Source: JAYODW01 sp038116745 (GTDB lineage: Bacteria; Pseudomonadota; Gammaproteobacteria; Ga0077536). Taken from it: DNA of 64,000 nucleotides. The stretch's first letter is position 1; every line of letters starts with the position of its first letter. The translations under genes were made by a program, and so were the position numbers. The DNA is taken from the NCBI GenBank assembly GCA_038116745.1, contig JAYODW010000002.1:1-64000 (forward strand). The letters run 5' to 3'. The notes under the pieces are model-generated. The model did not search any database. It was not told the origin of the DNA and was given only the letters and a program-made list of their open reading frames with translations. Of the stretch, positions 61,639 to 64,000 are shown piece by piece.

Positions 61639-62174
61639 GAACAGCCTCGTTGTTCCGTGAGTGGGTTTTGGGAAGAAAACGGCCCGATCTGAAAGAGAAT
61701 CTCGGAGTCGTGCTGACTCTCGAAATGCAGCTTCCGATCGAAATACGCAGATTCAGACAGCTCCGTCTCGAGCTCCTGAGCTAACCGGGTAAACATGGCG
61801 CGTGAAGCGAGATTCGCCTCGGTCACTGTGGTGTGCAGGTAGCGCACAGAGGCACAGGCACCCCGGCCAAGAATGTCCTGGATCAAGCGCCTCGCCAGTC
61901 CCGTCCCACGCGCGGCCGCCGCAACCGCAACCTGCCAGATGAACAACACGTCGGTCTGGTCCGGTAGCAGATACCCGGATACGAATCCCACCGGGCCTTT
62001 CGACGAACGGGCGATTGCGCAGGTCTGCGCGAAATGTGTGCACTGCAACAAGTTGCAATAAATCGAATTAGCATCCAGCGGCGGGCAAGCAGATACGAGC
62101 CGACTGATTTCCAGCGCATCTGTTGCTGTTGGTGAGCCGATAGTGATGTGCGGGGCAGCGGTAGGTACAAACAT
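61635..62174 (-). CDS. ectA: Diaminobutyrate acetyltransferase
   Basis: A 179-residue GNAT acetyltransferase, the first enzyme specific to ectoine. LDANSIYCNLLQCTHFAQTCAIA near 34 (in part), VGFVSGYLLPDQTDVLFIWQVAV near 62 and ARGTGLARRLIQDIL near 89 supply the acetyl-CoA loop. The ATG at 62174 has only CAGG next to it, so the ribosome-binding site is weak; a 7-bp hairpin is just upstream. It heads ectABCD. Confidence 0.96.
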   Translation of the reverse strand: MFVPTAAPHITIGSPTATDALEISRLVSACPPLDANSIYCNLLQCTHFAQTCAIARSSKGPVGFVSGYLLPDQTDVLFIWQVAVAAAARGTGLARRLIQDILGRGACASVRYLHTTVTEANLASRAMFTRLAQELETELSESAYFDRKLHFESQHDSEILFQIGPFSSQNPLTEQRGCS

Positions 62175-62190
62175 CCTGGCAAGCAGAAAG

Positions 62191-62211
62191 CCGTTCGTGT
62201 CCGTCGAACGG
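62191..62211 (-). promoter_or_regulatory. Leader hairpin upstream of ectA
   Basis: CCGTTCG-N7-CGAACGG is a perfect 7-bp inverted repeat ending 16 nt before the ectA ATG, inside the predicted 5' leader. It could modulate translation initiation. Confidence 0.5.
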
Positions 62212-62231
62212 TTGTAAATTCAAGGTTACGG

Positions 62232-62256
62232 AATTATTTCATTTAATGAAATAATT
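62232..62256. promoter_or_regulatory. Candidate EctR operator: perfect palindrome over the ectA promoter
   Basis: AATTATTTCAT-TTA-ATGAAATAATT has perfect 11-bp arms. It spans the -10, the spacer and the edge of the -35 of the predicted ectA promoter, the place where a MarR repressor would block transcription. The divergent MarR gene lies 187 bp away. Confidence 0.65.
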
Positions 62257-62261
62257 TTCAA
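62233..62261 (-). promoter_or_regulatory. Predicted ectA sigma-70 promoter
   Basis: On the minus strand TTGAAA (62261-62256) is followed after 17 nt by AATAAT (62238-62233), each one base from consensus. The start site would be near 62226, giving a leader of about 50 nt before ectA. Confidence 0.65.
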
Positions 62262-62442
62262 CATAAAAGTGCCGCTATTTCTAATTTATTAACAATTACT
62301 CTGTTTATTTTGTTTTGTTTTTCTAATTTTTTAAAGCAAAAATACTTACCAAATCGCAGCCTTGCCAGGTTTCAATTTTCGACTGTTGTCCAACAGTGGC
62401 TCTCGGTAAGATGCAAACTGAGACACTCGGTAAATCGTTGGA

Positions 62443-62985
62443 ATGCCATTTAAATCAGACACCTACAAGAACCTCCTGATTGCCCTGCGTCAGATCCTCA
62501 AAGTGACGGCCTCACAGTCAAAGCGACTTGCCAAAGAAACTGGCCTGAGCACTGCCCAATTCATCACCATGCAGACAATCGAAAGTAACAGCCCGGTCTC
62601 GGCCGGCACGCTCGCGCGTGAGCTCAATCTCAAACAGGCGACCATGACGGCCGTTCTCATCCGACTGGAAGAGCGCGGACTGATCACGCGGACGCGCGAC
62701 GCCAGCGACAAAAGGCGCGTTCTCGTTTCGCTGACCAATGAGGGCTCTGCAATGCTGGAGGCTGCCCCCACCGCGCTGCAGAACCGGATTGAAGATCGGT
62801 TCGCCGCTCTGGAAAACTGGGAGCAACACCAGCTTCTTGCGAGCATTCAGCGAGTTGTGAAGCTGATGGATGCAGAAGATCCTGAGGCGGCGCCATTGCT
62901 GGAGTTCGGCAACCTGAGTACGACTGCGACTATCGTCCAGGCGAATACCGCTGACGAACAAGAAGCGTGGGACAGTCCTTCGTAG
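62443..62985 (+). CDS. ectR: EctR-like MarR-family regulator
   Basis: A 180-residue winged-helix protein. TGLSTAQFITMQTIESNSPVSAGTLARELNLKQATMTAVLIRLEERGLI (residues about 34-82) is the DNA-binding domain, with the wing in RDASDKRRVLVSLT. It is divergent from ectABCD, the arrangement of EctR, the repressor of ectoine synthesis known from Methylomicrobium and Methylophaga. The intergenic AT-rich palindrome is its likely site. The ribosome-binding site (TTGGA) is weak. Confidence 0.88.
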   Translation: MPFKSDTYKNLLIALRQILKVTASQSKRLAKETGLSTAQFITMQTIESNSPVSAGTLARELNLKQATMTAVLIRLEERGLITRTRDASDKRRVLVSLTNEGSAMLEAAPTALQNRIEDRFAALENWEQHQLLASIQRVVKLMDAEDPEAAPLLEFGNLSTTATIVQANTADEQEAWDSPS

Positions 62986-63027
62986 GATGCGAGACTGCGC
63001 TCGACCATACTAATCCGGAGCCTGTTC

Positions 63028-63819
63028 ATGTCTGCCTACCAACATCTGACGATCACCCGTCACGGATTTCTGGCCACGGTCACGCTCGACCGTGCTTCAT
63101 GCTGCAACGCCCTGAACGGCGAAACTCTGGCTGAGATAGAGCATTGCGCGCTGTCGTTCAGAGATGATGCAGACAGCCGGGTCGTCGTCTTCACGGGAGC
63201 CGGCAGGCATTTCTCAGCAGGCGCTGACCTGAACGAGTTCGACACCGGAAAAGCAACTCCGCTGGTGATGCGAAGACGGCAGGCTCGACTGGGTGAGCGG
63301 GCGCTGCATGCCATCTTGAGCATGGATCAGATCACGGTGGCAGCATGGAACGGCGGCGCACTCGGAGGCGGCGCCTGTCTTGCCACCGCCATGGATTTCC
63401 GCGTCGGGGCGGAAGATTGTTTCATTCAGTATCCAGAGATCGACCTCGGACTGAATCTGATGTGGCAAAGCCTGCCTTTAACCACCCGACTCCTGGGACC
63501 AACCCGGGCCAAACGACTGGTCATCGGGGGCGAACGCATCCACGCGGCAACTCTGCTTGAGTGGGGGCTTCTGGAGAGCGTCGTGCCGCTGACAGACCTG
63601 CTGGCCGAAACCTATGCGTTCTCTCAGCTTTACGCGTCCAAGTCGCCGGTTGCTGCCCAGATGATCAAGCGCAGCGTCAATCAGATTACCGGCGCGCTGG
63701 ATCGTGCACTGATGCACATGGATGCCGATCAGAATCTGTTCACTCAGACCGGAGCCGACCAGACGGAAGCGGCTCAGGCCTATCTGGATAAGCGTCCGCC
63801 TGTTTTTACAGGGGACTGA
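63028..63819 (+). CDS. Enoyl-CoA hydratase/isomerase family protein
   Basis: A 263-residue crotonase. GAGRHFSAGADLNEFD near 59 and AWNGGALGGGACLATAMDFRVG near 109 are the oxyanion-hole motifs; DCFIQYPEIDLGLNL near 130 replaces one catalytic Glu by the YPE version. CGGAG is 7 nt before the ATG. It follows ectR by 42 bp on the same strand but has no functional link to ectoine. It converges on the CoA transferase at the window end. Confidence 0.9.
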   Translation: MSAYQHLTITRHGFLATVTLDRASCCNALNGETLAEIEHCALSFRDDADSRVVVFTGAGRHFSAGADLNEFDTGKATPLVMRRRQARLGERALHAILSMDQITVAAWNGGALGGGACLATAMDFRVGAEDCFIQYPEIDLGLNLMWQSLPLTTRLLGPTRAKRLVIGGERIHAATLLEWGLLESVVPLTDLLAETYAFSQLYASKSPVAAQMIKRSVNQITGALDRALMHMDADQNLFTQTGADQTEAAQAYLDKRPPVFTGD

Positions 63820-63880
63820 AATTCGCCGACAGAGCGCAACCGGCGGCGACAAGGCGTCGTCCGCTCTAGATTGAAAAAGC

Positions 63881-64000
63881 TCAGGTTCCCGGATCTGAGA
63901 ACAGGATCCCGCGTTCCAGCAGGTCGGTAATGCGGGCCTCGTCGTAGCCAAGCAGGCCGCTTAACACCTCGGAATTGTGCTCACCCAGCGCAGCTGCAGC
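63881..64000 (-). CDS. CaiB/BaiF CoA transferase, C-terminal end (partial)
   Basis: The minus strand is open from the window edge to a TGA at 63881-63883, giving 39 residues. The text ALGEHNSEVLSGLLGYDEARITDLLERGIL (shown over its conserved part) matches the C-terminus of family III CoA transferases, where GEHN and a final hydrophobic residue pair are typical. The rest of the gene is outside the window. Confidence 0.85.
   Translation of the reverse strand, partial: AAAALGEHNSEVLSGLLGYDEARITDLLERGILFSDPGT

Noticed and set aside
1..64000. Insertion sequences, integrases or prophage genes
   Set aside because: No transposase, integrase or phage protein was found on either strand, so the accessory block shows no direct mobility gene within this window.

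Overview
The window is high-GC DNA coding densely on both strands. The genes suggest an aerobic, heterotrophic gammaproteobacterium: glutamyl-Q tRNA(Asp) synthetase, ThrH, LptF, cobalamin-dependent MetH and a FadB-type two-domain enzyme. A complete ectoine/5-hydroxyectoine operon and a sodium:solute symporter point to a saline or osmotically variable habitat. Two N gaps show a draft or metagenome assembly, so the species cannot be fixed from sequence alone.

Layout. (1) 1-9.8 kb is housekeeping: partial gluQ, thrH, a retropepsin-like protease, a PduO-type cobalamin adenosyltransferase, a small envelope-lipid cluster (GT2, LAB_N protein, LptF), metH (10-N gap) and asnS. (2) 9.8-17.7 kb is acyl-CoA metabolism: an acyl-CoA synthetase, then on the minus strand an omega-aminotransferase, an acyl-CoA dehydrogenase, a FadB-like protein and AcuI-like acrylyl-CoA reductase. 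(3) 17.8-19.9 kb is a MoxR ATPase/VWA pair. (4) 19.9-44.2 kb is an almost unbroken 24-kb block of minus-strand genes. Its first-transcribed end holds two luciferase-like (LLM) oxidoreductases and an MBL hydrolase. These are followed by CaiB/BaiF CoA transferase, an HMG-CoA-synthase-like/DUF35 fusion, SCP-x thiolase, acyl-CoA dehydrogenase, malonyl-CoA-synthetase-like ligase (split by a false 100-N gap), MaoC hydratase, CitE-like lyase, haloalkane dehalogenase, FlK-like thioesterase, PanB and TesB. After these come a TetR regulator, fused isobutyryl-CoA mutase IcmF, a signal-less B12-binding-like protein, DUF1289, enoyl-CoA hydratase, an MDR reductase, a Baeyer-Villiger-type flavoenzyme and an OprB-like porin. 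(5) 44.6-51.5 kb is a plus-strand acetone-carboxylase-type operon (alpha, gamma, beta) with FAH-family and quinone-oxidoreductase genes. (6) 52-57.4 kb is an RRM protein and five more LLM genes. (7) 57.5-63 kb is a symporter, ectABCD and a divergent EctR-like MarR regulator. (8) The end holds an enoyl-CoA hydratase and the 3' end of another CaiB/BaiF transferase.

How the parts may fit together (inference). The central 38 kb looks like an accessory catabolic island for a branched, ketonic or halogenated aliphatic compound. LLM/BVMO flavoenzymes and the dehalogenase would open the substrate. CoA ligases, transferases, hydratases and thiolases would shorten it. IcmF would rearrange branched acyl-CoA, with B12 supplied by the adenosyltransferase. 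The carboxylase would handle a small ketone. Seven LLM genes within 15 kb, arranged around an acetone-carboxylase-like operon, are the most unusual feature. The substrate is not visible from the sequence.
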